Part shown: in pieces, positions 7,356 to 17,072 of the stretch
Numbering within the stretch: position 1 is the first letter of the stretch
Layout of the letters: each line of letters opens with the position of its first letter
From: Lysobacter_F sp035645555
Lineage (GTDB): Bacteria > Pseudomonadota > Gammaproteobacteria > Xanthomonadales > Xanthomonadaceae
Direction of reading: 5' to 3'
Assembly: GCA_035645555.1 (NCBI GenBank)
Contig: DASQMI010000098.1
Coordinates: 1-64,000 of the forward strand
DNA length: 64,000 nucleotides
The notes under the pieces: generated by a model
What the model was told of the DNA's origin: nothing
Seen by the model: only the letters and a program-made list of their open reading frames with translations
Databases searched by the model: none
Made by a program: the position numbers and the translations under genes

Positions 7356-9191
7356 TCAGTCGAACGTCACCGGCTGCTCCGGCCACGCCTCGATACTGCC
7401 GTCGCGGCCGTGCAGGCGGAGGCCGAGCCAGTGCCGGCCCGGGCCCCGGCCGCGCGCATCGACCGCCGCCTCGAAGCCGACATCCGGCTGCGCCGGGTCG
7501 TTGGAGAACGGCCAGCGCGCGCGCGGCCCGTCGTGGCGCAGCCCGTAGCGCGCGGTGGCGACGGTGCGGCCGTCCAGCGTCACCTCGATGCGGGCGATTC
7601 CGGCGCCGTCCTTGAACGCCCAGCCGCGCACCACGAACCGGCGAGGGACGCGCTCGCGCGCGGCCGGCGCGTCGATCCACGCCATCGCCGGCGACGCGCA
7701 GGCACCGCGCCGTTCACGTTCGATCACGAACAGCGCGAACCGCTGGCGGCCGTGGTCGACGTCGACGAAGCGCGCCGCCGGCAGCGGGCCGACCTTTGCG
7801 CACAGCGCGTGGTAGTAGGCCGGCAGGTCCTTCAGGCGGACGTCGGAGATTCCCGCCACCAGCAGCACCGGCGGCGTCCAGTCGCGCGCGCCGGTGGCGT
7901 GCAGGCCCCACAGCTTCAGCTGCGGCGCGCGCCCGTGCTTGTGGTTGAGCGGGTGGTCGAGCACCGCGATGTCCGGATCACCGAGCGCGAACCCGAGCTG
8001 CGCGCCGACCTTGAAGTTGTCCGCGACCACGCGCGTGCCTGGCGGCAGCCGCGCGAGCGTCGCGCGGGTCGCCTCGGCCAGCGGCGCCCAGCCGGCGAAG
8101 TTGTACGGATAGAACTTGTGCGCGGCCATCCGCGCGCGCAGCGTCGGCGACGCCACCGCGGCATACCCGCCGAGCGCGAGCAGCAGGCCGGCGCCGGCCA
8201 CGCCCAGCGTCGCCACGCGCCACCCGCGCGGCCACGCGGCCAGCACCCGCGGCGCCAGCGGCAGCAGCGCCAGATAGCCCGGCAGCGGCCAGTGGAAGCT
8301 GACACGCTCGTTGTCGGCGAAGAAGCCGAGCGCGAAGAAACCGAGCACGGTCAGCCCGCCGAGGGCGGCCAGATAGCGTTCGACCGGCAGCGCGCCGCGC
8401 CAGCCGCGTCGTGCCGCCAGCAGCAGAGCCGCGAGCAGCAGCGGGGTCACCACCAGCGCCTGGATCGCCACGAACCACAGCCCGTCGGCATGGAACGCCC
8501 ACGGATGGCGGTCGACCAGCTGGAAGCGCAACCCCGCGTCGGCGTTGCGCAGGTTCCACAGCACCAGCGGCGCCCACGCCGCCGCGCCGACCGCCACCGC
8601 GGCCCACACCCACGCGTTGCGCAGTGCGCGCCGTCCTTCGGGCACCAGCGGCAGCGCGGCGAGGCCGACCGCGATCACGCCGAGGAAGCGGTAATGGCTG
8701 AGCGCGCCGATCGCGAGCCCGAGCGCCAGCTCCAGTGCCGCCGCCGCGCTCACCCGGCGCAGCAGGCGCGCGCCGGCGTCGATGCATAGCACGGTCGCGA
8801 GTGCCATCGGCACGTCCGGCAGCGCGAGCAGGCCGAGCGTGCCCAGCAGCGGCAGCAGTAGCGCCAGCACACCGGCCTGCCAGCCGGTGCGCGCACCGAA
8901 CTCGCGCGCGGCCAGCCGCGCCACCAGCCACGGCACCGCCGCGGCGAGCAGCAGGAACGGCGCGCGCAGCGCCAACGCGTGCTCGCCTCCGACCGCAGTG
9001 CCGAGCCGCGCCAGCCACGCGGTCAGGCCCGGCAGATCGGAGTACGCGAGCGCGAGATGGCGGCCTTCCTGCCAGTAGAACGCCTCGTCGACGAACAGCG
9101 GCAGCCGCGCGGCGATCGCCAGCTTGAACGCCAGGACCAGTGCCCAAAGGCCCCAGAACCACCGGCGCACGCGTTGGGCTTCGTCCTGCAT
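7356..9191 (-). CDS. Membrane glycosyltransferase (ArnT/PMT-like, GT39/GT83 fold) with extra C-terminal domain
   Basis: A 611-residue polytopic protein. Residues 1-350 hold about ten hydrophobic helices. The first outer loop has LFVDEAFYWQEG, the acidic motif of the lipid-linked GT-C transferases, followed by YSDLPGLTAWLARLG. Residues about 360-480 form a soluble region (VVADNFKVGAQLGF, HGRAPQLKLWG). The last 110 residues (from WIDAPAARERV) form a separate beta-rich segment with VVRGWAFKDGAGI and VTLDGRTVATARYG, an Ig-like pattern. The family transfers sugars from polyprenyl-phosphate donors to lipids or proteins at the membrane. Acceptor and donor cannot be told from sequence. It is encoded opposite maf. 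Confidence 0.8.
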   Translation of the reverse strand: MQDEAQRVRRWFWGLWALVLAFKLAIAARLPLFVDEAFYWQEGRHLALAYSDLPGLTAWLARLGTAVGGEHALALRAPFLLLAAAVPWLVARLAAREFGARTGWQAGVLALLLPLLGTLGLLALPDVPMALATVLCIDAGARLLRRVSAAAALELALGLAIGALSHYRFLGVIAVGLAALPLVPEGRRALRNAWVWAAVAVGAAAWAPLVLWNLRNADAGLRFQLVDRHPWAFHADGLWFVAIQALVVTPLLLAALLLAARRGWRGALPVERYLAALGGLTVLGFFALGFFADNERVSFHWPLPGYLALLPLAPRVLAAWPRGWRVATLGVAGAGLLLALGGYAAVASPTLRARMAAHKFYPYNFAGWAPLAEATRATLARLPPGTRVVADNFKVGAQLGFALGDPDIAVLDHPLNHKHGRAPQLKLWGLHATGARDWTPPVLLVAGISDVRLKDLPAYYHALCAKVGPLPAARFVDVDHGRQRFALFVIERERRGACASPAMAWIDAPAARERVPRRFVVRGWAFKDGAGIARIEVTLDGRTVATARYGLRHDGPRARWPFSNDPAQPDVGFEAAVDARGRGPGRHWLGLRLHGRDGSIEAWPEQPVTFD

Positions 9192-9278
9192 CGGCTCGCG
9201 TCCTCGTTACACTCTGGCTACCGCACGCCGCGTGCGGTCGCGACGGCCGACGGGCCGGCGCTCCTCAGGGAGATCACG

Positions 9279-10232
<954 letters not shown>

Positions 10233-10247
10233 GGCAGGCTCCGCCGC

Positions 10248-11213
10248 GTGATCGCCGCGCTGCGAGCGCTGCCGGATACCTTCCGCGGCTGGGCGCGCCC
10301 ACGCGGCCCGGAGTCGTTGCCGGTGGAGTTCGACCGCCGGCGGATCTACGTGCTGCCGACCCGCTTCGGGCTGTTCTACGCCGTGCTGCTGCTGGCGATG
10401 GGCGCGGGCGCGCTCAACTACAACAACAACCCGGCGCTGCTGCTCGCGCTGCTGCTGGCCGGCGCCGCGCTGGCCAGCCTGATCGCCGCGCAACTGCAGC
10501 TGTCCGGGCTGCGGGTGACCGCGATCGACGCCGAGCCGGTGCCGGCCGGCACGCCGTTGCAGGTGCGCGTGCACGTCAGCGCCGCGCCCGACCGCATCCG
10601 CCGCGGCCTGCGCGTCGACGACGACGGCCGCAGCGAGCGCCGCGCCGCCGTGCTGCATCTGGAGCAGGGCCACGGCGAAGCGGTCTGGCCGCTGCCGACC
10701 GAACGCCGCGGCCTGTACGACGTGCCGCGGCTGCGGCTGTGGACGACGCGTCCGCTCGGGCTCGCCCGCGCGTGGAGCTACGTGTGGCCGGAGCTGCCGC
10801 TGCTGGTCTACCCGCGTCCCGAGACCGAGGGTCCGCCGCTGCCGGAAGGCGCCGGCGAGATCGCGCAGAGCCGGCTGCATCCGGCCGGCGACGACGTGCA
10901 TCACCTGCGCGCCTACCGCGCCGGCGATGCGCGCCGGGCGATCGCGTGGAAGGCCTCAGCGCGGCGCGACAGCCTGCTGGTGCGCGAGTTCGAGCAGCCG
11001 CTGGGAATGGAAGTGGTGCTCGACTGGAACGCGCTCGCCGGGCTCGACGTCGAGGCGCGGGTGTCGCGGCTGGCGCGCTGGGTCGACGAGGCCGAGCGCG
11101 ACGGCCGGCGCTACCGCCTGCACCTGCCCGGCCAGCCCGAACTCGGCCCGGACCGCGGCGATGCGCACCGTCACGCCTGCCTGCGCGCGCTCGCGCTGAT
11201 GCCTCATGGCTGA
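10248..11213 (+). CDS. DUF58 domain-containing membrane protein
   Basis: A 321-residue protein with two transmembrane helices near residues 37-82 (RFGLFYAVLLLAMGAGALNY and ALLLALLLAGAALASL), then a long soluble part. The DUF58 signature is seen at about 225-260: HHLRAYRAGDARRAIAWKASAR and LLVREFEQP. The NYNNNPALL segment after the first helix is common to this branch. The start is GTG 10248, 15 bases after moxR. It overlaps the next gene by eight bases. DUF58 proteins partner MoxR ATPases; a molecular activity is not established. Confidence 0.92.
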   Translation: MIAALRALPDTFRGWARPRGPESLPVEFDRRRIYVLPTRFGLFYAVLLLAMGAGALNYNNNPALLLALLLAGAALASLIAAQLQLSGLRVTAIDAEPVPAGTPLQVRVHVSAAPDRIRRGLRVDDDGRSERRAAVLHLEQGHGEAVWPLPTERRGLYDVPRLRLWTTRPLGLARAWSYVWPELPLLVYPRPETEGPPLPEGAGEIAQSRLHPAGDDVHHLRAYRAGDARRAIAWKASARRDSLLVREFEQPLGMEVVLDWNALAGLDVEARVSRLARWVDEAERDGRRYRLHLPGQPELGPDRGDAHRHACLRALALMPHG

Positions 11214-13185
11214 CCGCACGCCGACGCTCGCGCTCGATCCGGTCAGCCGCCGCTGGGCACTGGCGGCGGGCGCGTTGTGCCTGCTGCCGCTGCTGCTGGC
11301 GCTGCCGGGCACGCTGGCCGCCACCATCGCCACCGGCGCGGTGCTGGTCGCCCTGTTGAGCTGGAAGGCAACCCTGCCCACCGGGCTGCGGGCGCTGCTG
11401 GCGCTGGCGATCGTCGCGCTGATCCTGACCCAGAGCCGGATGGCGCTCGGTCGCGACACCGGGGCGGCGCTGCTGGCCGCGATGCTGGCGCTCAAGCCGG
11501 CCGAGGTCGCCGGGCTGCGCGATGCGCGCAGCTACGTCGGCTTCGCGCTGTTCGCGCCGTTCGCCACGTTCCTGCTCGACCAGGGTCCGCTGTCGCTCGG
11601 CCTGGGCCTGGTGGCGGCGCTGACCGCACTGGCCGCGCTGCAGCGGCTTGCCGAGCTGGAATCCGGCGATGCGGCGCCGCGCCCGCCGTTGCAGCGCTAC
11701 GCCCAGGTCGGGCGGATCGTCGCGGTGGGGCTGCCGCTGGCGCTGGCGGCGTTCTGGCTGTTCCCGCGCTTCGGCTCGCCACTGTGGGGCGTGCCGGAAC
11801 GCGCGCTCGCCCGCACCGGGCTGTCGGACCGCATGTCGCCCGGCGACTGGATCGATCTGCTCGCCGACGACGCGCCGGCGCTGCGCGTGCGCTTCTTCGG
11901 CGCCACGCCGCCGACGTCGCAGATGTACTGGCGCGGGCCGGTGCTGTGGCACTACGACGGCCGCACGTGGACGCGGCCGCAGTGGCTTGCCGCGCTGCCG
12001 GTCGCGGCCGCCGAGCCGGGCCGCCCGCGCTGGGACTACGAGCTCGAGGTCGAGCCCACCGACCGCCGCGAAGTGCCGGCGCTCGAGCTGCCGATCGATA
12101 CGCCGCGCGGCACCCTCCTGACGCTGGGACACACGCTGAGCGCGGTCCGTCCGCTGAGCGCGTTGACCCGCTGGCGCCTGCAGGCGGCGGCCCCTGCGCG
12201 TCACGAGCCGGAGCTATCACCGCTACTGCGGCGAATGGCGCTGCAGCTGCCGGCGGGCTACAACCCGCGCACGCTCGCGCTGGCGCGGCAGTGGCGCGCG
12301 CAGGTCGGCGACGACGACGCGGCTCTCATGCGGCGCACCCTGGAGTGGATCCGGCGCGACTTCGCCTACTCGATTTCGGCACCGCCGCTCGGCCGCAACG
12401 CGATCGACGAATTCCTGTTCGATACCCGCGAGGGCTACTGCGAGCACTACGCAGCCGCGTTCGTGTTCCTGATGCGCGCCGCCGGCGTGCCCGCGCGGGT
12501 GGTCACCGGCTACGTCGGCGGCTACCGCAACCCGCTCGGCGGCTACTGGCTGGTGCGCCGCTCCGATGCGCACGCCTGGGCCGAGGTCTGGCTGCCGCGG
12601 CGCGGCTGGGTGCGCGTGGACCCGACCGCGGCGGTGGCACCGGAACGCATCTACGACACCCTGGACGACCGCGTCCCTGGCGCCGGCGGCCTGCTCGGCG
12701 CGGGCGCGGCGCCGCTGTTCAACGTCGGCGACTGGGTTCGCCTGCAGTGGAACGACCTCGTGCTCGGCTTCAACGCCGAACGCCAGCAGCGCCTGTTGCA
12801 GCCGCTCGGCATCGAGCGGCTCGACAGCGGCGCGCTGATCGCGCTGTTCGCACTTAGCGCCGGGCTCGCGCTGGCGTGGATGGTGTGGCTGACCGCGCGC
12901 GGCGTGCGCGAAGCCGATCCGGTGCTGCGTGCCTGGCACCGCCTGGAACGCCGCTACCGCCGCCTCGGCCTCGGGCGTGCCCCGCACGAACCGGCCGGCG
13001 CCTGGGTCGCCCGCGTCGCCGCCGCACGCCCCGACCTGGCGCCCGCACTGGAGGCGCTCAGTCGGCGTTTCGTCCAATGGCGCTACGCTGCCCGCACCTC
13101 CGGGCCGTCCGCTGCCCGCGAGCAACGCGACCTGGTGCGCCGGCTGCAGGCGCATCGCCCCCGCTCCCTCGGAGACCGTCGATGA
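11206..13185 (+). CDS. TgpA-like membrane transglutaminase/protease-fold protein
   Basis: A 659-residue protein with five or six N-terminal helices (about residues 13-190), a periplasmic transglutaminase-core domain (about 330-490) and a C-terminal helix near 545-565 before a cytoplasmic tail. Catalytic elements are visible: Cys in TREGYCEHYAAAFVFLMRAAG near 409, His in RRSDAHAWAEVW near 455, and Asp in RVDPTAAV near 472. TgpA-type proteins are essential in some pseudomonads. The domain is followed by a DUF4129-like tail (READPVLRAWHRLERRYRRLG). It overlaps DUF58 by 8 bases and the next gene by 4, so the module is co-translated. Confidence 0.93.
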   Translation: MADRTPTLALDPVSRRWALAAGALCLLPLLLALPGTLAATIATGAVLVALLSWKATLPTGLRALLALAIVALILTQSRMALGRDTGAALLAAMLALKPAEVAGLRDARSYVGFALFAPFATFLLDQGPLSLGLGLVAALTALAALQRLAELESGDAAPRPPLQRYAQVGRIVAVGLPLALAAFWLFPRFGSPLWGVPERALARTGLSDRMSPGDWIDLLADDAPALRVRFFGATPPTSQMYWRGPVLWHYDGRTWTRPQWLAALPVAAAEPGRPRWDYELEVEPTDRREVPALELPIDTPRGTLLTLGHTLSAVRPLSALTRWRLQAAAPARHEPELSPLLRRMALQLPAGYNPRTLALARQWRAQVGDDDAALMRRTLEWIRRDFAYSISAPPLGRNAIDEFLFDTREGYCEHYAAAFVFLMRAAGVPARVVTGYVGGYRNPLGGYWLVRRSDAHAWAEVWLPRRGWVRVDPTAAVAPERIYDTLDDRVPGAGGLLGAGAAPLFNVGDWVRLQWNDLVLGFNAERQQRLLQPLGIERLDSGALIALFALSAGLALAWMVWLTARGVREADPVLRAWHRLERRYRRLGLGRAPHEPAGAWVARVAAARPDLAPALEALSRRFVQWRYAARTSGPSAAREQRDLVRRLQAHRPRSLGDRR

Positions 13186-13667
13186 ATACCCGTCTTGCCT
13201 TCGCCGCCGCGGCCTCGGTCCTGCTGGCGGCCTGTTCCACCCTGCCGAGCCCGCTGCAGGGCGAGTACGCCGCGATCACGCCGCACGAGGCGGTCGCGCG
13301 CGACGCCAGCGGCACGACGGTGCGCTGGGGCGGCCGTATCGTCGCGGTCGAGCCGCAGCCGAACAGCACCTGCTTCGAGATGCTGTCGATGCCGCTGGAC
13401 AGCTACGGCCGCCCGCGCCACGCGAACGACGACATCGGCGGTCGCTTCATCGCATGTCGGACCGGCTTCTACGACCCGGCGGTGTTCGAGAAGAACCGCG
13501 AGGTCACCTTCACCGGTCGCATCGGCGGCTACGAGACCCGCAAGATCGGCGGCTACGACTATCGCTTCCCGCGCGTCGACGCCGAGGTGGTGTACCTGTG
13601 GCCGGTGCGCGAGCGGGTCAACGTCGTGCACTACCCGGCGCCGTGGCCGTGGTGGGGCTGGTGGTGA
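13182..13667 (+). CDS. Slp-family outer-membrane lipoprotein
   Basis: A 161-residue lipoprotein: an N-terminal signal ends in the lipobox LLAAC (Cys near 20). The mature part resembles Slp/YeaY starvation-inducible outer-membrane lipoproteins, with VRWGGRIVAVEPQPNSTCFEMLSMPLD early, and GRFIACRTGFYDPAVF and REVTFTGRI later. The C-terminus is Trp-rich (PWPWWGWW). The ATG at 13182 overlaps the TGA of the transglutaminase gene (ATGA), so it is the last cistron of the MoxR module. Its physical role is unknown. Confidence 0.9.
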   Translation: MNTRLAFAAAASVLLAACSTLPSPLQGEYAAITPHEAVARDASGTTVRWGGRIVAVEPQPNSTCFEMLSMPLDSYGRPRHANDDIGGRFIACRTGFYDPAVFEKNREVTFTGRIGGYETRKIGGYDYRFPRVDAEVVYLWPVRERVNVVHYPAPWPWWGWW

Positions 13668-13709
13668 TCGAGCGCGCGTAGTCCGATACGTGGCCGCGGC
13701 TGTGCGGCG

Positions 13710-13734
13710 GTAGGAGCGGCTTCAGCCGCGACCC
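13710..13734 (+). repeat. REP-type palindrome (TAGGAGCGGCTTCAGCCGCGACC)
   Basis: A 23-base unit at 13711-13733 starts with GTAGGAG and contains a short perfect hairpin GCGGCT-TC-AGCCGC at 13716-13729. This is the typical form of repetitive extragenic palindromes in Xanthomonadaceae and pseudomonads: a conserved head tetranucleotide plus a small stem. It lies between the convergent slp-like and HIT genes, a common REP site. No REP-associated transposase gene is in this window. Confidence 0.75.
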
Positions 13735-13762
13735 GCGGGATCGGTGCTGCGCACCGCCGCCC

Positions 13763-14113
13763 TCAGCCGCCGGTGCCGAAATGCCCCAGCGGCGCGCCGG
13801 CGAGCAGGTGCAGGTGGACCTGGAACACCGTCTGGCCGCCGTCGCGGTTGCAGTTCATCACCACCCGGTAGCCGTCCTGGGCGAAGCCCTGCGTCCGTGC
13901 GTAGTCGGCCGCGGCGAGCATCAGCCGGCCGAGCAGTTCCGCATGCTCGGGCTTGGCCGCATCGAGCGTCGCGATCGTCGCCTTCGGCACGAACAGCACG
14001 TGCACCGGCGCCTGCGGCGCGATGTCGCGGAACGCGACCATGTGTTCGTCCTCGAACACGATGTCGGCGGGGATCTCGCGGCGGATGATCTTGTGGAAGA
14101 TGGTGTCGGACAT
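13763..14113 (-). CDS. HIT-family (HinT-like) nucleotide-binding protein
   Basis: A 116-residue HIT protein: early TIFHKIIRREIPADIVFEDE, central PQAPVHVLFVPK, then GYRVVMNCNRDGGQTVFQVHLHLLAG near the C-terminus. HinT proteins cleave nucleoside phosphoramidates such as adenylated lysine. The triad here reads Q-V-H-L-H instead of H-x-H-x-H; the nucleophilic middle His and the last His are kept. The start is ATG 14113. A longer frame starts at 14128, but MSDTIFHK is the usual N-terminus. Confidence 0.93.
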   Translation of the reverse strand: MSDTIFHKIIRREIPADIVFEDEHMVAFRDIAPQAPVHVLFVPKATIATLDAAKPEHAELLGRLMLAAADYARTQGFAQDGYRVVMNCNRDGGQTVFQVHLHLLAGAPLGHFGTGG

Positions 14114-14173
14114 GGACGTGGCCGGCATGGCGGGGACGCGCGCTAGCGTACTGCAGCGCGCGGCGACGACGGC

Positions 14174-14770
14174 TCAGCCCATCTCCGAGCGGCTGCCGAA
14201 CGCGTGCGACAGCGTGCCGCGGTCGACATATTCGAGCTCGCCGCCGAGCGGCACCCCGTGCGCGGGCCGGCTCGGCCGCACGCCGTGCTGGCGTGCCAGC
14301 TGGGCCAGGTAGTGCGCGGTCGCCTCGCCCTCGACGGTGGGGTTGGTCGCGACGATCAGTTCCTGCACCTCGCCCTCGGCCAGCCGCGCCGCCAGCCGAT
14401 CGAGGCCGAGTTCGCGCGGGCCGATGCCGTCGAGCGGGCTCAGCCGCCCCTGCAGCACGAAATACAGCCCGCGGTAACCGGTGGCCTGCTCGATCGCCAG
14501 CCGGTCCGCCGGCGTCTCCACCACGCACAGCAGGTGCGCATCGCGCGACGCGCTGGCGCAGGTCGCGCACAGCGGCGTCTCGCTGAAATCGCGGCAGCGT
14601 TCGCAATGGCCGATGCGCTCCATCGCCTCGGCCAGCACCTCGGCCAGCCGGCGTCCGCCGGCACGCTCGCGCTCCAGCAGGTGGTAGGCCATGCGCTGCG
14701 CGGACTTCGCGCCTACGCCCGGCAGCACCCGCAGCGCCTCGATCAGCTGTTCGAGCAGGGAACTGGACAT
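14174..14770 (-). CDS. recR: Recombination mediator protein RecR
   Basis: A 198-residue RecR, part of the RecFOR pathway that loads RecA onto gaps. It has a helix-hairpin-helix region LPGVGAKSAQRMAYHLL (16-32), a zinc finger CERCRDFSETPLCATC (56-71), and a Toprim domain with LLCVVETPADRLAIE and GPRELGLDRL. It is the last gene of dnaX-ybaB-recR, the standard order. The start ATG 14770 is 49 bases after ybaB. Confidence 0.97.
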   Translation of the reverse strand: MSSSLLEQLIEALRVLPGVGAKSAQRMAYHLLERERAGGRRLAEVLAEAMERIGHCERCRDFSETPLCATCASASRDAHLLCVVETPADRLAIEQATGYRGLYFVLQGRLSPLDGIGPRELGLDRLAARLAEGEVQELIVATNPTVEGEATAHYLAQLARQHGVRPSRPAHGVPLGGELEYVDRGTLSHAFGSRSEMG

Positions 14771-14819
14771 GGTCGATCCGCGCGCCGACGCTCGCCCGCC
14801 GCCGCGCGCGCAAGCGAGC

Positions 14820-15140
14820 TCAGAACGGGAACTTCATGCCCGGCGGGATCGGCATGCCGGCGGTGGCGGCGGACATCCGTGCCTGCGACTCGGCGTTGAC
14901 CTTGTTGACCGCGTCGTTGAACGCCGCGGCGATCAGGTCCTCGGCCATTTCCGGATCGGCCAGCACGCTGGGGTCGACGCGCACCTTGCGGCACTCCATG
15001 CGGCCGGTAAGCGTCACGCTGACCATGCCGGCGCCGCTGCTGCCGGTGACTTCGATCTTGGCCAGTTCTTCCTGGGCGCGCTGCAGGTTCTCCTGCATCC
15101 GCTGCGCCTGCTGCATGAGTTGGGCGATGTTTCCGCGCAT
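14820..15140 (-). CDS. YbaB/EbfC nucleoid-associated protein
   Basis: A 106-residue DNA-binding protein of the YbaB/EbfC family, which forms tweezer-like dimers. It shows the family signature NIAQLMQQAQRMQENLQRAQEELAKIEVTG at the N-terminus, then VSVTLTGRMECRKVRVDPSVL and DLIAAAFNDAVNKV, and a Met/Pro-rich end. It starts four bases after the dnaX stop and is conserved between dnaX and recR. Confidence 0.96.
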   Translation of the reverse strand: MRGNIAQLMQQAQRMQENLQRAQEELAKIEVTGSSGAGMVSVTLTGRMECRKVRVDPSVLADPEMAEDLIAAAFNDAVNKVNAESQARMSAATAGMPIPPGMKFPF

Positions 15141-15144
15141 GGGG

Positions 15145-16851
15145 TCACTCGTCGAGAGGTCGGATGGAATTGGGCACCACCGTGGCGCCCTGCTCGCTCA
15201 TCAGCCGGCGCACCTGGGGATCGGACAGGAACGCCTGCTCGGCGGCGGCCTGGCGCGCGTCGCGATCACGCTGCTGACGCGCGTGCAGCGAATCGGCCTG
15301 CACCGCGTCGGGCGCGACGAACTTCAACTGGATGGGCGCGCCGAGCGCCTCGCACAAGGCGTCGCCGAGCGCCTTCACCGCGCGCGGCGTGCACAGCACC
15401 TCGTCCACCGCCAGGGTGAGCACCCCATCCTGGCAGGACACGAAACCGGCCAGCTGCGCGAGCTGCAGCGGCGGGCCCTTCAGCCCGCTGCGCGCCACCA
15501 GCGCCTGCCAGCCGTCGACGCCGTCGATCGCGGCCGACGAGGCGATTGTCGTCGGCGCGGGCGACGCTGCATCCGGTGGCGGCACGACGGGCGCGCGTGC
15601 CGGTGCGAACCGTCCGTCCGCGCCAGCCGTCTCGCGCACCACCGGCGCGCGTTCGATCGCCGGCAGCGCATTGGAAACCGCAGTCGACGACGCGCCCCGC
15701 GCGCCGCTGCCGACGCCCGCGTTCGCGGAGGTTCCGCGCGGTGCGGCCGGTGCGGGCGTCCGCTCCTCGCCGCCGGCCGGGCGGAACGCCAGCATGCGCA
15801 GCACGCTCATCTCGAAGCCGGCGCGCGGACTCGGCGCGAACGGCAGCTCGCGACGGCCTTGCAGGGCCATCTGGTACCACAGCTGCACCAGCTCCGGTCG
15901 CAGGCGCGAGGCGATCGCCTCGACCTCGACGGCATCGGCCTCCACTGCCGCGTCCGGCACCAGCTGGCGCACCTGCACCCGATGCAGCGCATCGGCCAGC
16001 GCATCGAGCACGCCACCCCAGTCGGGCGCGAACTCGGCGAGCGCCGCCACCTCGCCCAGCAGGCGGGCGCCGTCGCCGTCGGCCAGCGCCTGCAGCAGCG
16101 CGCCAACGCGGGTGCGGTCGACCGTGCCGAGCATCGCGGCGACCGGGCCGTCCTCGAGCGTGCCACCGGTGTAGGCGATCGCCTGGTCGAGCAGGGACAG
16201 GCCGTCGCGGAGGCTGCCGTCGGCGGCGCGCGCGAGCTGACGGATTGCGCCATCGTCGGCGGCGATGCCCTCGGCCTGGAGGATGCGGCGCATCTGGCCG
16301 GCGATCTGCTGCTCGTCCAGACGCTTCAGGTTGAACTGCAGGCAGCGCGACAGCACGGTCACCGGCAGCTTCTGCGGGTCGGTGGTCGCAAGCAGGAACT
16401 TCACGTGCCCCGGCGGTTCCTCGAGCGTCTTCAGCAACGCGTTGAACGCCGACTTCGACAGCATGTGCACCTCGTCGATGAGGTACACCTTCACCCGCCC
16501 GCGGCTGGGCATGTACTGCGCGTTGTCGATCACCTCGCGCACGTCGTCCACGCCGGTGTTACTGGCGGCGTCGATTTCCAGCAGGTCGATGAAGCGGCCG
16601 CTGTCGATGTCGCGGCAGGCGTTGCATTCACCGCACGGCTCGGCCGAGGTGCCGCGCTCGCAATTCAGCGACTTGGCGAAGATGCGGGCGATCGTGGTCT
16701 TGCCCACGCCGCGCGTGCCGGTGAACAGGAACGCGTGGTGCACCCGCCCGGAATCGAGCGCATTGGTCAGCGCGCGGACCACGTGCTCCTGCCCCACCAG
16801 TTCGGCGAAGCGCTTCGGGCGCCATTTGCGCGCGAGGACGAGATAGGACAT
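15145..16851 (-). CDS. dnaX: DNA polymerase III subunit tau (gamma/tau)
   Basis: A 568-residue clamp-loader ATPase. The N-terminal AAA+ part has Walker A FTGTRGVGKTTIARIFAKSLNC (43-64), four zinc-binding Cys in CERGTSAEPCGECNAC, Walker B YLIDEVHMLS and sensor 1 LLATTDPQKLP. Domain III and a Pro/Ala-rich linker (about 365-450) lead to the tau-specific C-terminus with VARSGLKGPPLQLAQLAGFVS. I see no A-rich slippery heptamer in the linker, so a shorter gamma product by frameshift is not predicted. The start is ATG 16851. Confidence 0.97.
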   Translation of the reverse strand: MSYLVLARKWRPKRFAELVGQEHVVRALTNALDSGRVHHAFLFTGTRGVGKTTIARIFAKSLNCERGTSAEPCGECNACRDIDSGRFIDLLEIDAASNTGVDDVREVIDNAQYMPSRGRVKVYLIDEVHMLSKSAFNALLKTLEEPPGHVKFLLATTDPQKLPVTVLSRCLQFNLKRLDEQQIAGQMRRILQAEGIAADDGAIRQLARAADGSLRDGLSLLDQAIAYTGGTLEDGPVAAMLGTVDRTRVGALLQALADGDGARLLGEVAALAEFAPDWGGVLDALADALHRVQVRQLVPDAAVEADAVEVEAIASRLRPELVQLWYQMALQGRRELPFAPSPRAGFEMSVLRMLAFRPAGGEERTPAPAAPRGTSANAGVGSGARGASSTAVSNALPAIERAPVVRETAGADGRFAPARAPVVPPPDAASPAPTTIASSAAIDGVDGWQALVARSGLKGPPLQLAQLAGFVSCQDGVLTLAVDEVLCTPRAVKALGDALCEALGAPIQLKFVAPDAVQADSLHARQQRDRDARQAAAEQAFLSDPQVRRLMSEQGATVVPNSIRPLDE

Positions 16852-16902
16852 TCAGGCATTCTGCCATGCCGCCCGGAGACCCGGCCGGCGCGGCCGTTCA
16901 CC

Positions 16903-16931
16903 TTGTCCGCAGCCCCCCCGGCCGGTAGACT
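16903..16931 (+). promoter_or_regulatory. Sigma-70 promoter of tRNA-Ser(GGA)
   Basis: TTGTCC at 16903-16908 and TAGACT at 16926-16931 are separated by 17 bases, the optimal spacing. Transcription would start near 16938, giving a leader of about 39 bases before the tRNA. The placement in an otherwise empty spacer supports the call; no experiment is implied. Confidence 0.6.
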
Positions 16932-16976
16932 GCTGGCCCCTTCAGGTGCCGCTTCGCGACACCGAATCCAGGTTCC

Positions 16977-17069
16977 GGAGAGGTGTCCGAGTGGTTGAAG
17001 GAGCACGCCTGGAAAGTGTGTAAGCGGCTAAACACCGCTTCGCGGGTTCGAATCCCGCCCTCTCCGCCA
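16977..17069 (+). tRNA. tRNA-Ser (anticodon GGA)
   Basis: A 93-base class II tRNA. The acceptor stem GGAGAGG/CCTCTCC closes it, followed by discriminator G and an encoded CCA (17067-17069). The anticodon loop in CCTGGAAAG gives GGA, reading UCC/UCU. The long variable arm (GTGTAAGCGGCTAAACACCGC) and T-loop GGTTCGAATCC are typical of serine tRNAs. A promoter lies upstream and an intrinsic terminator directly downstream, so it is a single-gene unit. Confidence 0.97.
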
Positions 17070-17072
17070 AAT

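Noticed and set aside
15145..16851. Programmed frameshift in dnaX (gamma form)
   Set aside because: No A-rich slippery heptamer or following stem-loop was seen in the linker region.
14836..16998. A 720-codon open frame antisense to dnaX
   Set aside because: dnaX on the other strand has Walker and zinc motifs; the antisense product has none.
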